From: Fratercula arctica
Taxonomy: Eukaryota; Chordata; Aves; Charadriiformes; Alcidae
Direction of reading: 5' to 3'
DNA length: 64,000 nt
NCBI GenBank assembly: GCA_947846985.1
Contig: CANTUZ010000010.1
Coordinates: 24,227,095-24,291,094, forward strand
Made by a program: the position numbers and the translations under genes. This document shows positions 25,696 to 37,973 of this stretch, in pieces. Under the pieces are notes generated by a model, which was not told the DNA's origin, searched no databases, and saw nothing but the letters and a program-made list of their open reading frames with translations. Position 1 is the first letter of the stretch. Each line of letters opens with the position of its first letter.

Positions 25696-26451
25696 ACAGA
25701 AAACCATAGCAGTTAGATTTGTGGAGTATTCTGGGATGGCAAAAGATTTTGCTCTGCGGCAGAACATAAGCGAGGTCACTTCTTAAAGGTTTCCCATAGT
25801 GAGTGACAGTGCAGCCTGCAGCATGACTAGTAGTAGCCTCTGCTGGGGGAGACTGGATTCCTTTTTCCCCTCTAATTCAAACAGTGTAGGCAACCTATTC
25901 TAATAAATTGCCTATTAGTTTAAGCTAGCCAAGGAAGCTGCTTTCTCTCAAGCTCTCATTTTCATCAGAGGTTGCCTGTATGGAATGCAGAAATTTTCCC
26001 AAATAGCCTGTTGTTAAAGTATAATTTTTCTATAGAATGTTTTTGATATTGATTATAATAGCTTTACTTGATACAGGGGGAAACGCTACAGCCAGTTTCA
26101 GTGTTCATATTATATTCCTCACTGTCATGTTTTGTCATATCCAAATTATAAGATCAATGTACAGTTTATGGTATGAAGTGCAATGATTTTAGATACATAG
26201 CAAGCCAGACTATCTGATATAATTTGGAAGCTGTGATATAAAGCAAAAGTTTTGTGTGATGTTAAGTTTACTTTAATGAACATGGAATAAATTTTTTAGA
26301 AAACTTTGCTGCTGTTGTTGCAATACCTGAGGTACCTGAATCAACAAGTATTACATAGTTTAATAATTTGCCAGTTTGAAACTAAAAAAGTACATTTTAT
26401 GGCTGTATTCTCAAAGAAGTAACTACTTTTTGTTTTGTGGTTTTTTTCAAG

Positions 26452-26505
26452 GTATGGGCTGAAGCCAAACGACCAAATTTTGGCAGAGGAGAAGCACAAA
26501 GAACT
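26452..26505 (+). CDS. ADK: Adenosine kinase, coding exon 3 (partial gene)
   Basis: A 54-nt exon between a T-rich acceptor ending CAAG and the donor GTAAGC at 26506. Joined to exon 2, the split Lys codon is completed (AA plus G). The exon then encodes 17 full codons, Tyr-Gly-Leu-Lys-Pro-Asn-Asp-Gln-Ile-Leu-Ala-Glu-Glu-Lys-His-Lys-Glu, and the first two bases of Leu. This matches the vertebrate ADK sequence directly after the DKDFLDK of exon 2. It belongs to the small lid side of the enzyme. Like exon 2 it is phase 2 at both ends with a length divisible by three, so skipping it would not shift the frame. The next coding exon, which begins with Phe-Asp-Glu-Leu in known ADKs, was searched for and not found before 64000. 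No damage is visible. Confidence 0.96.
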
Positions 26506-27483
26506 GTAAGCTCTTTTATGGTGATATACATGCATGTTATATGTATTTACTTTTCTATGTACATAAGTATAGTATTATTAAAGACCTGAAGCAAAATTTT
26601 TGTGTTTGCATAAATAATTTCTGCTCTTCAGTATTTTCTTCTGTAAACTACACAACCTGCCTGAAAACTAATTGTTTCAAAAAAAGATTTTTTCATTATT
26701 TTCATTAATTCCTTAACTGCTGTTGGTATACATGCCATTTAAATGTCTCAGTACTTACCCTAATTGATGTTTTGTGTGACAGTGGTTACACTAACAGCTA
26801 CTGCCTGCCAGCAGTATGTTTGTGTATAAGATAAATGTTTGTTTATATCTGGCATAAACAAAAAGGAAGAGTTGTTTGTGGGTTTTTTCAGGTTCAGTGG
26901 TGACTCATTATTTTAATTTGCCTACTGGTGTGGTATCATGGCCATTCCCACCTTCACAAATTCCCATCAACACAGTTGTGCTGTGGTGTGGAATGTAGCG
27001 AAGAGCCACCAGTGCCCTGTCAGTTACATTGAAATTTTGCTTGTTTTGGCTAATCTGATTTTGTAACCGAAAACCTCTTGTTCCTGGGGGAAAAATGTGA
27101 TCCATCATTGAATGGATCATTCTCTTGTCTTGCAGGAGAAGTAGCCATAGGAAGCTTAATCAAACATTGCAATAACAGTAGGTTCAGTTATTTTGCTCCT
27201 TCATTAAAGACATGCCCAAACCAAAGAAGCATGAATTTAAAATTTATTCTGATTTTAGATAGCATTTTATTTTCAGGCAAAATAATCTTTATTTTTGGCA
27301 CACTATGTGCTAAAACACAGAAGTTCTACAATTGAGTTAGAAGCAAATACTGGGTACTGTGCATAAACATCTATATATATTTGGAAAATGCAAAGCAAAA
27401 AGACTGGTAGGTGTTGTTTGCATATTATCATATATATAGGGGAGGGGAATTCTGAGTTTGTATGCCTGGTTTTGAAACCTTCC

Positions 27484-27500
27484 TTTTTTTTTTTTTTTTT
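27484..27500 (+). repeat. T17 homopolymer
   Basis: Seventeen T in a row. Plain low-complexity sequence. Confidence 0.9.
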
Positions 27501-30500
27501 CCTTCAATTATGGTAGCTTTTAAAACAGGTACAGGAGTTCTCTAAGTTACTGACTTTTGAACTGTGTATGTGTTTTGAAAGTGGAGGGGACTTAGCAGAG
27601 CTTGGTATGCTTTCTGTGATGATTGGTTAGTTCAATCAAGAGTTACTGTATTAAATGGGAGAAGAGTACTCACTCAATAAAAGTGGCACAACTGGAACAT
27701 TCCTGCTCACTTGTATGTGTAAGCATACAGGTTACATAAAGGCAATACTATAATTATTTTTATTTCAGAATTGAGTTTAAAAATTCTCTAGTTCTTAAAG
27801 CATTATGTGAAGTAATTGTCTCTCTCATTACTGCTGGTTTTAATTCCTGCACATTAATAGCACTTGCTGAAGAGCTATATTCAATGCCTGACCTCCAGTT
27901 TTCTTCTTGCATCATTCACTCCCTGTTCTCCATGAGCTGCCTGAAAAATGTTCTATGTGAATGTTGTCTTTACAATCCCTCAAATCTGTATTATGTAACT
28001 GCTTTTTTTTGAAGATAGTTGGTACAAAAGACTTTAGAAAATGCTTCACTTGTCAGCCCTTTACATAATTTTATTCAGTGTCTTCTCCATGATGACTAGT
28101 GGAATATTTATATAAAAGTCATCTTTCCAAATAAGATACAGATTTTTAGGATTACTTTCACATTTCTTTCTTTCAGGATAGAGATAGTGGGGAATTTGGT
28201 CCCTTTTGTGTGCATCTTCATGCTTAGATATAAGAAAAATGCCATTCTTTTTGATTTTAAACTTTCAGCTCTTGCATGTAGTTGTCTGTTTTCATTATTG
28301 CACTAGCGTTATTTTGCATCATTTCATAGTACCTTCAAAAGCCTTAAGTAGTTTATCCATGTGTAAGATGAGGCAGCTGTTTGATGAATTAATACTTAAA
28401 GCTGTCAGATTTTTCCCATGTTAAACATTTGGATATTTCTCATTAAGACTGTAGGTTTCAAACAGTAAAAATGTATTCTGGTAATGAAGATTTAATACCT
28501 TCGGAAAAAGAATTATTTGCTAAAAGCCTTAGTGATTGAATTACTAGCCAAATGAAATTTCTGTGTTCTTTCAAGAGGATGGAGAAAGACATTTAGCTTA
28601 GATTTGTACGTCATGGTAATGTACCTGTGACATTAAAACTGCTTGAGCTTCAGGCAAAAGAGGCAACAGCAGTTGCCTTTGATCAGTAGATAAGGCTGGT
28701 TTTATGTAGAGCGCGCTCTGTAATGACAGAGCAGTTGTGGATAGCATAGTTATGATTAACCCATTAAATATGTTAGACCATTTTAAAAGGTATAAATAAG
28801 CTAGAAGTATTAAAAGTACTAGCATGTTGAGGGGTTAAACACAAGTTAAGTGACATACAGGTCTGTATTGGACAGTACAAGTTGTACGGTGTACACAAGC
28901 TTTATTTGCACAATAGATACTGATTAAACTGAACCTTTTGATGTGAGGTATTTCATTTAAAGTACTTCAAACATACTAAAATCCTGATTGAGCTTTTTAT
29001 ATTAAGTATGTCGCATATTACTTAATTGCATATTAGTTACTGATATGTTCACAGCATAGTAACTTCTTAAATGGAGGGTTGCACTCCTTTAAATAAAGAA
29101 AATTCAGTAAAACTGAAGTTTTATATGAATCAGCTGCAACAGAAACCTTTCTTTGGTTTTTCATTGTTATCACTACAGTAGCTCCTGAGATGATTTATAT
29201 GCTTTTGGTTGTAATGAAAGAGTTTAAACATGCTTTTGCCATTGACCTTGGCATCTTGAATGTCGCTGGATACTTGAGCGGGGAAAAACTCTCATAGGTC
29301 AGTGTCACGTTGTTTCAGGACAGACCTTTGGAACTTTTCTAATATGGTGTGTGCTCTTCTGACCACGTTAACTGTATGGTACAGAACAGATTAAACAGTG
29401 TTGAACCTCAGAGCACTTTCAGTCCTTCAAGCTAAATTCTCTGACTTAACTTACAGTTTAGTTGTTAGATACTTTATTATTTTCTGATACTTAGATAGGG
29501 TTTTGTATAAAAGAAATGCAATTCTAGGGAATGGTGCAAGACAACACTAGGGTAGTTGTCACTGATTTGGTTATAAACTTATTCTTAGATTCAGTGCCCT
29601 TACAACTAAGGTGTTCTCCTGAACCTGTCCTAATGTTTTTAAGTCAAATACAAACAAAGTGAGACTCTACATATTCCTGTTCAGTGCAAAAATCCCTTCA
29701 CTTAAAATACTTTATCTTCTAGTCTTGGAATGTCAGCAGCTTTTATATTGACTTACCTAGTAAGGAAGACTTCTTTTGGCATCCTTCATCTAATAGTACC
29801 ACAATGATTTTTCTGACTGTCAGATGTCCTTCAGTTTCTTAGAAATTGCTTCTATGTAGCTATTCTTCATAAAAATGTAAATTTTGTTCAGTAATGAATG
29901 CCTTATCTCCAAAAGTAGTTGGGCCAGCTACACCCTGACTTGGCTTGATCCTGTTGTCCTTGAATCTTAGTTATCTAGAGAGAGAAGTACAGCCACTAAG
30001 ACAGACTGGAGTTGGTTTACAGGCATGGCATCATACTTAACTTCTATTTTAAGAGCTAAGGTATGAAAGATCACTTTTTTTTTTCCCTGCTTCCAATTCA
30101 CTTGGGCTGTAGCAATCTTTTAAAATTGTATTGTTTCATTAGTGTATACTTTTTTATCTTAAAGGAATTTGTTAGCACTAAAGTTGTAAGTTAGTGCATA
30201 TGTACATTATTTTCAGAATTCAGCTGGAAATATCTATTCTCCCTGCCCCAGTCAACTTCTGAGTGCACACAAGGTGGAGCTCACTGTCCTGCAGCTCAGC
30301 CAGGGAGTGGAATGTGTGGAGGTTCCTTAGCCTGCTTCCATGTAAAGTTAGCAGATTAGTTCAAACCATCTGAAGTGATGACCAAGCCAAGCATGCCAAT
30401 GTTGTAGCGAATCAGATGAGCAATCATACTTGGTTTTGCTGGTGAGTTTGTTATTCTGCAGCAAGAATAACAAAGATGGGGGAACAGTAGTATCTTCAGT

Positions 30501-31353
30501 TTGCACAGGTGCTTTACAGGGTAAGCATACATTTGTGCTTGAAGGGATATCCTGGAGATGTTTCCCACCACCTCCAACCCAACTAATCACCCATAACTTT
30601 GAGGAGAGGAAAAAAAATTCCATCCTGCAAGACCGCTGGGGAAACTTGGATGTAATAAAGTTGGTGAGGCCTTAATGTTGCGTACGTTTTTCCCCTTCTG
30701 AGAACAATAAATAAATAAATAGAAACTCAGAGAAAAATGGAAGTATTTCTCCTGACCATTTGTATAGTCCTTTTACAAGAGTTGCTCCTATTTTTAATTC
30801 TCAGAATTGGACTAAATGGCTTTAACTGAAGGTCATATTAACCAAGTATAGACTTCTGTGTGTGTGCCCATGCACATGTGTGGTTGCCTAGGCTGATTTT
30901 TTTTCCCCTATGGTTCCACATCAAAAGTCTTTGAGAAGAATAAATTTAAGCTAGCTGCAGCAAGTGATGGGATGTGATCGAAGTTGTATTGATATTAAAG
31001 TAGAAATTTTAAGTAGATATTAAAGTGGGTAATTTGTTTAGCCACTGCCCAGTAGAGAGCCCGTTTTCACTGTGTCGAGTAGTGTTAGGAGAGATGTTGG
31101 GAGTTTTTTAGTAATAGCCTCTTTTACTAAAATATGGGCTGCAGCAAAATCTTGGTAGCTTGACTAGCTTGTATGAATAGACACCTAAAATGTATTCATT
31201 GTGAGTCTTAAAAGCATTGTTTGGAGCTTAGTGGTACCACCAAGTCTGTAAGCAATGCTTGAGGACACTTGTTTGAATACAGCTTTGACTGCTGGTTGTA
31301 CAATTTTATAAACTGTTTTGTTTAAGCAGTTTCGGCCGTAACAGAACACTTCA

Positions 31354-31375
31354 TTTTTTTTTTTTTTTTTTTTTT
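31354..31375 (+). repeat. T22 homopolymer
   Basis: Twenty-two T in a row, giving poly-Lys in minus-strand frames. No retroposon body is recognised on the expected side. Confidence 0.9.
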
Positions 31376-32204
31376 GGAAGTTAGTTGAAGGAGAAAGTAG
31401 GAAATGTGGCACCCATTTTGTGCCCCACAGCTACCTCTGCTTTCATAATACATATTTTTACAGAGATAAAGGCCATAAACTGATAAAGAGGAAGAAGATA
31501 AATACAAGCTTCCTTTCTCTTCAGTCAGCTGTTTGATATGTTGCAGTCAGAATGCAGGGCAGACGTGTTGCTCTGCAAGTTTGCTGAGAAGAATGTATTT
31601 GGGTATTTCATTCTTAGCTGCATACTTGCTATATGAATACTTTTTCGTAGTGAAAGTGAACCAAGGACAGAGGGACTCTTAAGCTTGAGAACAGCTATTT
31701 GGGTGACTGATGCAGTTTTGAATTATCTGTAACATCTAGGGCTTTTGTGTGCTCTGGTTTTCCTTAGCCAAGATGTATATAAGTGAGTGTGTATATATAT
31801 GTACATAAGGAAGTACTGGAAGGATGAGTCTTGGAGACATAGTAGGTCTGTTTGGGGTTTTACAGATGGGCTGTATGATGCTTGTGAAAGAGTAGAGAAA
31901 TTTACATAAGAGTTTAGAAGTAGTCCATGTATGTTAGAAAGCTAGAGGATGTGAAAGGGATTTGAACCTCTTCGTGGGAATGTTGTAGTGGAGTTTCCTT
32001 GTATTTGGAGGGGTTACCATGTGTAAATCACTGCCACAACACAAGGGTGGTAGTGCAAAAGCTAAGGGACCCAAACCCATTTACTAGGCAGCCATGCCTC
32101 ACTGATGGCTCAACATGCAGCAAGAGAGGCACAAATGCTGAGGACATAAAGGGGTGCAACTGCCTGTCTAATGCTGTTGGAAACAACCAAGCTACAGTAT
32201 TTTG

Positions 32205-32222
32205 TGCCACTAGAGGGTGCAG
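32205..32222 (+). promoter_or_regulatory. CTCF-like motif
   Basis: TGCCACTAGAGGGTGCAG fits the CTCF core consensus CCANNAGRKGGC with one departure: a T at the final C. It is the best such match I noticed in the window. Occupancy cannot be judged from sequence. Confidence 0.5.
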
Positions 32223-32985
32223 TTTATCTTCAATAACACTTTCAAAAAATCCTTTCTGTATCACTTCAAGGATTCAGTGTCCTGTTGGTGTGTTGTCTCT
32301 CTAAAATACCTTTGGTTTTTATCCACTCTATTCCCCCCCGAAACCTATAAAAGAGGGTAGGAAATTCTTTCTGGGGGAAGAGATATTAAAATACCAGAAA
32401 TACTAAGCTTTAAATCTTTTGTTGTCCTACCAACATATTCTGACAGCATAGGTGATTTTTATGGTTGGGGCGATGCATGAACCTGTCACGGATGTCTGTC
32501 AAAGCTATTGAGTTACTTTATAGAATATACCTCACTTGTAATTACATTTGAGTGGATTAGTATATAATATGAAATGTGATTTGGCCATGAAGCAATGTGG
32601 AAAACTGTTATGGCAATAGCAAGGTGCCCAGCTTTCTGAAAAAGTTTACCAACTCTCAACCTTACAGAATTTTATTTTAGACTTCCTCCTCATTTTTTTA
32701 GATCAAGCTATCATGCTGGCCTGTTTCCTGGTGTAGAGAGTAGTATGAAAACTTCAATAAAAACGTTTACTGTGTAACTGATAGTCGTTTTTACAAATTC
32801 TAATGTTTTTACAATTGCTACAAATTGAAACTTCTAAACTACTGTTTTTAATGAATAAATAGTAATCTAGAATGATCAGTCTCTTAAATTGTCACCTTCT
32901 CCCAGACCAAATATAAATTCTGTTGTGTATTGACCCTGTTCTGTGACATGTAATCAAACACTTCTTTAAGTACACCCTGTTTCTT

Positions 32986-33708
32986 CAGGGGTCTGTACTG
33001 GGACCAATACTGTTCAATATCTTCATCAGTCACATAGACAGTGAGATCGAGTGCACCCTCAGCAAGTTTGTGGACAACACCAAACCAAGTGGCACGGTTG
33101 ATGTGCCTGAGGGATGAGATGCCATCCAGAGGGGCCTAGGCAGGCTCAAGAAGTGGGCCTGTGTGAACCTCAGGAGGTTCAACAAGACCAAATGTGACGT
33201 CCTGAACATGGGTAGGGGCAACCCATGTATCAGTACAGGCTGGGGGATGAAGGGGTTGAAGCAGCCCTACCGAGGAGGACTTGGGGATACTGGTGGATGA
33301 AAAGCTAGACATGACCCAGCAATGTGCGCTTGCAGCCCAGAAAGCCAGCTGTATCCTGGGCTGAATCAAAAGACGGGTGGCCAGGGTGGCCAACAGGTTG
33401 AGGGAGGTGATTCCATCCCTCTGCTCTGGTGAGGCCCCACCTGGAGTACTGTGTCCAGCTCTGGGACACCCAGCATAACAGATGTGGGCCACAAAGATGA
33501 TCAGAGCGCTGGAGCACCTCTCCACAGGCTGGAGCACCACCACCACAACAGGCTGAGAGAGTTGGGGTTGTTCAGCCTGGAGAAGAGAAGGCTCTGGGGA
33601 GACCTTATTGTGGCCTTTCGGTACTTAAAGGGAGCCTATAGGAAAGACATAGACAAACTTTTTAGCAGGGCCTGGTGCAATAGGAGAGGGGTGATGGCTT
33701 TAAACTAA
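32986..33708 (+). pseudogene. CR1 ORF2 reverse transcriptase C-terminal remnant (copy 3)
   Basis: The frame starting at the QGSVLGP motif continues through [20 protein letters not shown] to a FVDN box (33067-33078) in place of FADD, then hits TGA at 33115-33117 where Arg is expected. It then resumes with [15 protein letters not shown]. Further frameshifts follow. The terminal stretch [19 protein letters not shown] is intact in another frame and ends with a stop at 33706-33708. The stop and the Asp-to-Asn change are both CpG-type transitions. Confidence 0.88.
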
Positions 33709-33942
33709 AAGAGGGAAGACTTAGACTAGATAGAAGGAAGAAATTTTTTACAATGACGGTGGTGGAACGGTGGCATGTTGCCCAGAGAGGGCATAGATGC
33801 TCCATCCCTGGAAACATTCAAGGTCAGGTTGGATGGGTTTCTGAGCAACCCGATCTAGTGGAAGATGTCCCTGCTTATTGCAGGAGAGGTTGGACTAGAA
33901 GACCTTTAAAGGTCCTTTCCAACCCAAACTATTCTATGATTC
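32986..33942 (+). mobile_element. CR1 LINE, 5'-truncated (copy 3, sense)
   Basis: CR1 in the same orientation as ADK. It begins abruptly inside the RT motif QGSVLGP at about 32986 and runs through the C-terminal region and 3' UTR to the hallmark CCTTTCCAACCCAAAC and TTCTATGATTCC at about 33942. It is about 957 bp long. The 3' end is the complement of the left ends of the two minus-strand copies. The adjacent region to 33000 shows no further CR1 sequence, so the 5' truncation is real. Confidence 0.93.
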
Positions 33943-34277
33943 CAAACTTTTCCTAAATGCTTGGGAATTCTGCGGAGCAAGAATCTTGATAATGTGCTGT
34001 CGGTATTTGCAAAACATGTAAATGTAATGAAAGAGATGGGTAGTTGGGAAGAACTGTGTTGATCTGAAATTCATGTTGTTAATCCTGTTCTTTAGGTTGT
34101 TGGCTCCCTCTGTAGAAATTACTTTAAATTGCAGTTTGATTTCTGTAGAATTGTTTTATCACTTCTGTGGTATATATAAAGGCTTGACTCACATGTATAA
34201 AAAGAAGGATTTATGGCTTGCTACAGAATTTGTATTACAGATTCCACCCTCTGTTTCTCCCTTCAGTTCTCTGCCAG

Positions 34278-34294
34278 CCCCCCCCCCCCCCCCC
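34278..34294 (+). repeat. C17 homopolymer
   Basis: Seventeen C in a row, giving poly-Gly or poly-Pro in spurious frames. A G-run on the template strand, likely variable in length. Confidence 0.95.
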
Positions 34295-36713
34295 AAGTTC
34301 TTTTGAATGCAGCACCAATGCGAATTAGTTACACAAATCATCTCATAAAATTCTTGATAACAGAGAATCCTGCATAAAATTTCCAAAAATTAAGAACCTA
34401 AATTATAGAAGAAATGCTTCTTCTTCCTTTGATGGAGAGTCTTTACTTCTGCTTAAATTAAAAATGAAAAATTGAAAGTGTTAATTACATTGTATAATTT
34501 CATTTTGCATCCTGCTATTGATAATATGAAGTAAGTAGTCTGCAGGTTGCTTACACAGGGTAATAAACAGTCGATCAATATTTTTAAATTTTGCTCATTT
34601 ATCAATACAGTATTGTATTTAAGCATTCTGCCTCTGTTATTTTGTGTGTATAGTATATTAAAACAAAACATTGCTGTGTAGCTTTATAGGCTCTGTTAGA
34701 CTATTCTTTATTTGTTAAGCAGCTCTTGGAAACGAATGTTGATTCATTCTTATATGATACAGTGTTTATTTGATATAAAATAGAAGAAAACTTCTGATAA
34801 TAGGTATAGTTGGTAGATCAGGACAAGGCTTATGTTTCTCTGGGGAACTTGGTTTTTATAGTCTGAGCTGCTTATCTGAGACCATTGTGTGATACAACGC
34901 TTCCATGGTAGCGGGAAGAAGGAGAGCTAGATGCAAAAGAGAAGGATGGATTTGAAAGCCAATGGAGAATCCAAAATACTTTGTGTGTGGGACACATTAG
35001 AACCTAAAAATGAAAGGTCTAAAAACAGCTTCTAAAGGATTGAAACTTAATTTGCTTAAATCAAGTTATGGAAGTTCATAGTGTCAGATTTATTGTTCTT
35101 CTGTAGCCTTGCTCTTATGTGACTTAATCTCATATATTAATTTTTCTTTTCTTACCTTCAAGAGATGCTTTCCAAGTACCTGTGTCATCTACTTTGATTA
35201 TCACTGTCATATTGTAAGCAGTACAGCAGAGATATCAAAAGGTCCTGCAATAGAAAGATGTTTTGGAATATTCCAAACTGTAGTTCCAGCTCAAATTTGA
35301 CAGCTTTCAGGAGCTCTCTCAGTACTGATTATTGAGTTAAATTGATCTTTCATGACCATTTCTTCTACTCTGGAAATTTATGCAGGAATAGATGGATTGG
35401 CATTGACCTGCCTGGCTCTTCGATGTAGTGAGCTAATAAGATGAGTTAGCACTCTGTTGCTCTTTCTGATAATAATTACCGTTACTTAGTATGTACTCTA
35501 CTTACTTTGTTTAAAGCAAGGAAATATATTTTTGCTTTAGCTGCCTATTGCTGAAATCACCCTAAAGCGCAAACTGAGCAGGTAGCCCACAGCACTGAAC
35601 TGAATGCCCGGATTTGGAAGGTTCAACTGTTCGGAACTGCTGTAAACGGTTTCGGGTTGCTAATCACTGAGTGTTCATAGCAAAGGCTTCACCAACAGCG
35701 CAGAATAGTTGCACCCTCTTGTTCCCCTGGGGTTCGTGTTTCAGTCTGTGTAAGTTTGCAGTCAGTGAGGCGTGATTGTCCAGAAGGAGACTTTTCCCTC
35801 ACCACTTCTGACACTTTTCTTATTTTACAACAAATTAAAAAGTGGTGTGAAGAATGGTGTTAACTGTATTTTGTGTTGAGTCCAGGTACGCACAAAGTGC
35901 AGTGCTAACACAGTAGTGACATGACTGTGTGCAACCACTGACGAATTTGAAGACTGAGTTTTGAAGAGGCAGACTGATTTTTCCATAGTGCTGCATATTT
36001 CTGCTATTTTATGTATTTCTTTCAGAGAGACAATAGGGTGCCTACTTACAATAAGATGCAGTCCTAAGATGCAGAGCATCCAAAATTTTTTAGGATCACT
36101 ATTTCTTAGCTAAGGTAGCTGTCTGCATCTTTGTTGCACTGAAATGCGCAATTTAGAATTGGCAAAATCTATCTTTAGGGTATTAGCTTTTATGTATTAT
36201 GCAATGTAGCACTGAACTTGAGATTTTCTATAATTTAGAAATGACTACTTGGTTATTTTAATCACTTGGAAGATACATTGTCTGTCTTAGTGTCTCTTAG
36301 AGAATGTAAATGGTTTTGAGCTGTCAGAGTTAGTTGCTCTGTTAGCTGCAGAGTTAGTTACGCAACTCTTGTAGTCTGTCTTGCAGCTTGAAGTATTCTG
36401 AGAGATAGAAAAAGTTTAACTTAACATGGTTATGCCATTCTTTTACTGTACTTCTTACATGTTGTATTTTGCTCACAGTCCTTTGGAGACAGCACTAGAT
36501 TCAGGGAAAAAGTTAATACCTGCATGACCATTTCATTAAATTAATTTCATAAATGATGTGTGTGTGAAGGAAAATCTTCAGAAAATCTTCTCGTGGCAGA
36601 TCCTTTTTTTAGTTCTGTTTTTGTTCAGATTTTAATGAAATACGCATCAAAGCTATTGAAATTGTGGCAATCTTGAAAGCCTGAGAAAAGGGACATGCAA
36701 TCAGTACTCGTTT

Positions 36714-36730
36714 TGCCACAAGGTGGTGCT
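36714..36730 (+). promoter_or_regulatory. CTCF-like motif (weaker)
   Basis: TGCCACAAGGTGGTGCT fits the CTCF core with a T at the final C. Same orientation as the motif at 32205. A still weaker look-alike (CCACTGGATGGTGCTG) lies at 41905-41920. Confidence 0.35.
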
Positions 36731-36976
36731 TTATGTAGCAGCTAGCTTTATGGCAATCAATTGAAGACTACAGTAAAAGATGTAAAATGCATCATGTGCG
36801 TGCACAGTTTGAGCTTGAGATAAGATGCACCTGAGCACAGCAAGCAGATAGTGGGGTGTTTTTTGTAATGCGACCACAAACACATTTGGTGTTCAGATTA
36901 CGATGTTAAAAGGTTATGTTATAATAGACAAAGTTGCGAACCCCAGAATGACAGTTTATTTAATCTCTAAACTCAG

Positions 36977-37018
36977 TTTTGTTTTGTGTTTGTGTTTTTT
37001 TTGTTGTTGTTGTTTTGT
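36977..37018 (+). repeat. GTTTT/GTT low-complexity tract
   Basis: Imperfect repeats of GTTTT passing to four GTT units. A pyrimidine-poor simple repeat. Confidence 0.85.
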
Positions 37019-37973
37019 TACTGGGGATGTGCTACTGGTGATGAAGTGATGTGCTTTAAAACCATTTACATGTGTTGCTGGTACGATTATCTAAAGGCTG
37101 GCCAATGCAAAAGAAAGTAAAAATATTCATAATTTAGTTTATACTCAATTTTTTGGATAGTTGTAAGAGAAGATGGAGAATTTAAGCTTTCAGTATTTTT
37201 GCATTTCAGTGAAAAAAATCTACTGTAACAGAAGATACGCTATAACTGAATTTTAAAATGAACATGTTTTTCATTTGATTTTTGAATGGCTTCAAACTTT
37301 TGTGAACTCTTAGAATTTTAAAAATAGAATTTATTGTTTGCACCTGTGTATGCTGTTGTTTAAATGCGTAAAGTATGTAATTTATTGTTTTTTCATAATT
37401 CCATAAGAGACATAGTCAGGATATAATGCCATCATTTTTCCTAAATAATCAGGTAACGAAATGTATTGTTATGTAATCCTGCTGGGTTTGGACACTTGTG
37501 TGCTTTTCGGTGAATAACATGGTGTATATTTTTCCTGTGTTGGGACTTCAATTTTCTCATTTAAAATGTTTTTCAGTGAGACTATTTAGAACTGAATTGC
37601 CAGAGAAATTCAACTGATGTCCTGCTTGTTACGCTATTGTAAAAAAGGCATTATTACATCAGATATTCCATTTCCAAAGTTGCTAACGCGACAATCACTC
37701 TTCACTAATTTAGCTTTAAAGTATCTTTGTTTACAGATGTGAGTGCCTCAAATAAAAAAAAGTAAGCTGTGTATTTTATCAGAAACTGAAAGAATAGATA
37801 AGTCTCTATTGTCCATTCAGTCTTTACTGGGTTAAGCTTAACCCCAAGAGTACCAATTAGTGCTTAGTGTAGTGGATTCTGCTCTTGTAAAGGAGGTGAT
37901 CATATATCAGAGCAGATTAAATGGCTTGCGTGAAAATAATTTAGTAGCTGTCCATTAATTGCCTTTCCTTTCA

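Larger units (their letters stand above)
19251..26451 (+). other. ADK: ADK intron 2, last part
   Basis: AT-rich intron with poly-T runs (19285-19301, 22151-22171), a CpG-rich patch at 23215-23345 and an A/C-rich tract at 25660-25695. The branch/acceptor region before exon 3 is a good T-rich tract ending TTTTTTTCAAG at 26441-26451. Short open frames on both strands show no recognisable domain. Confidence 0.65.
26506..32985 (+). other. ADK: ADK intron 3, first part
   Basis: Intron with poly-T runs (27484-27500 and 31354-31375), an (AAAT)n stretch near 30705-30722 and a CTCF-like motif at 32205-32222. Overlapping open frames near 30348-30675 lie on both strands and slightly resemble decayed coding sequence, but I could not assign them. 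Nothing else is evident. Confidence 0.6.
33943..37973 (+). other. ADK: ADK intron 3 between CR1 copy 3 and an older relic
   Basis: AT-rich intronic sequence with a C17 run, a CTCF-like motif and a GTTTT-rich tract. The segment 35560-35790 is somewhat richer in CpG than its surroundings but has no recognisable gene or repeat. Confidence 0.6.

Noticed and set aside
28362..28424. In-frame Leu-Phe-Asp-Glu-Leu, which is how ADK exon 4 should begin
   Set aside because: The following residues (ILKAVRFFPC) do not match ADK, no AG acceptor sits one base before the Phe codon, and no donor follows at a sensible place. Chance match.
30348..30675. Overlapping 70-91 codon frames on both strands, possible processed pseudogene
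   Set aside because: No protein could be recognised in any frame, and no poly-A tail or target duplication was found.
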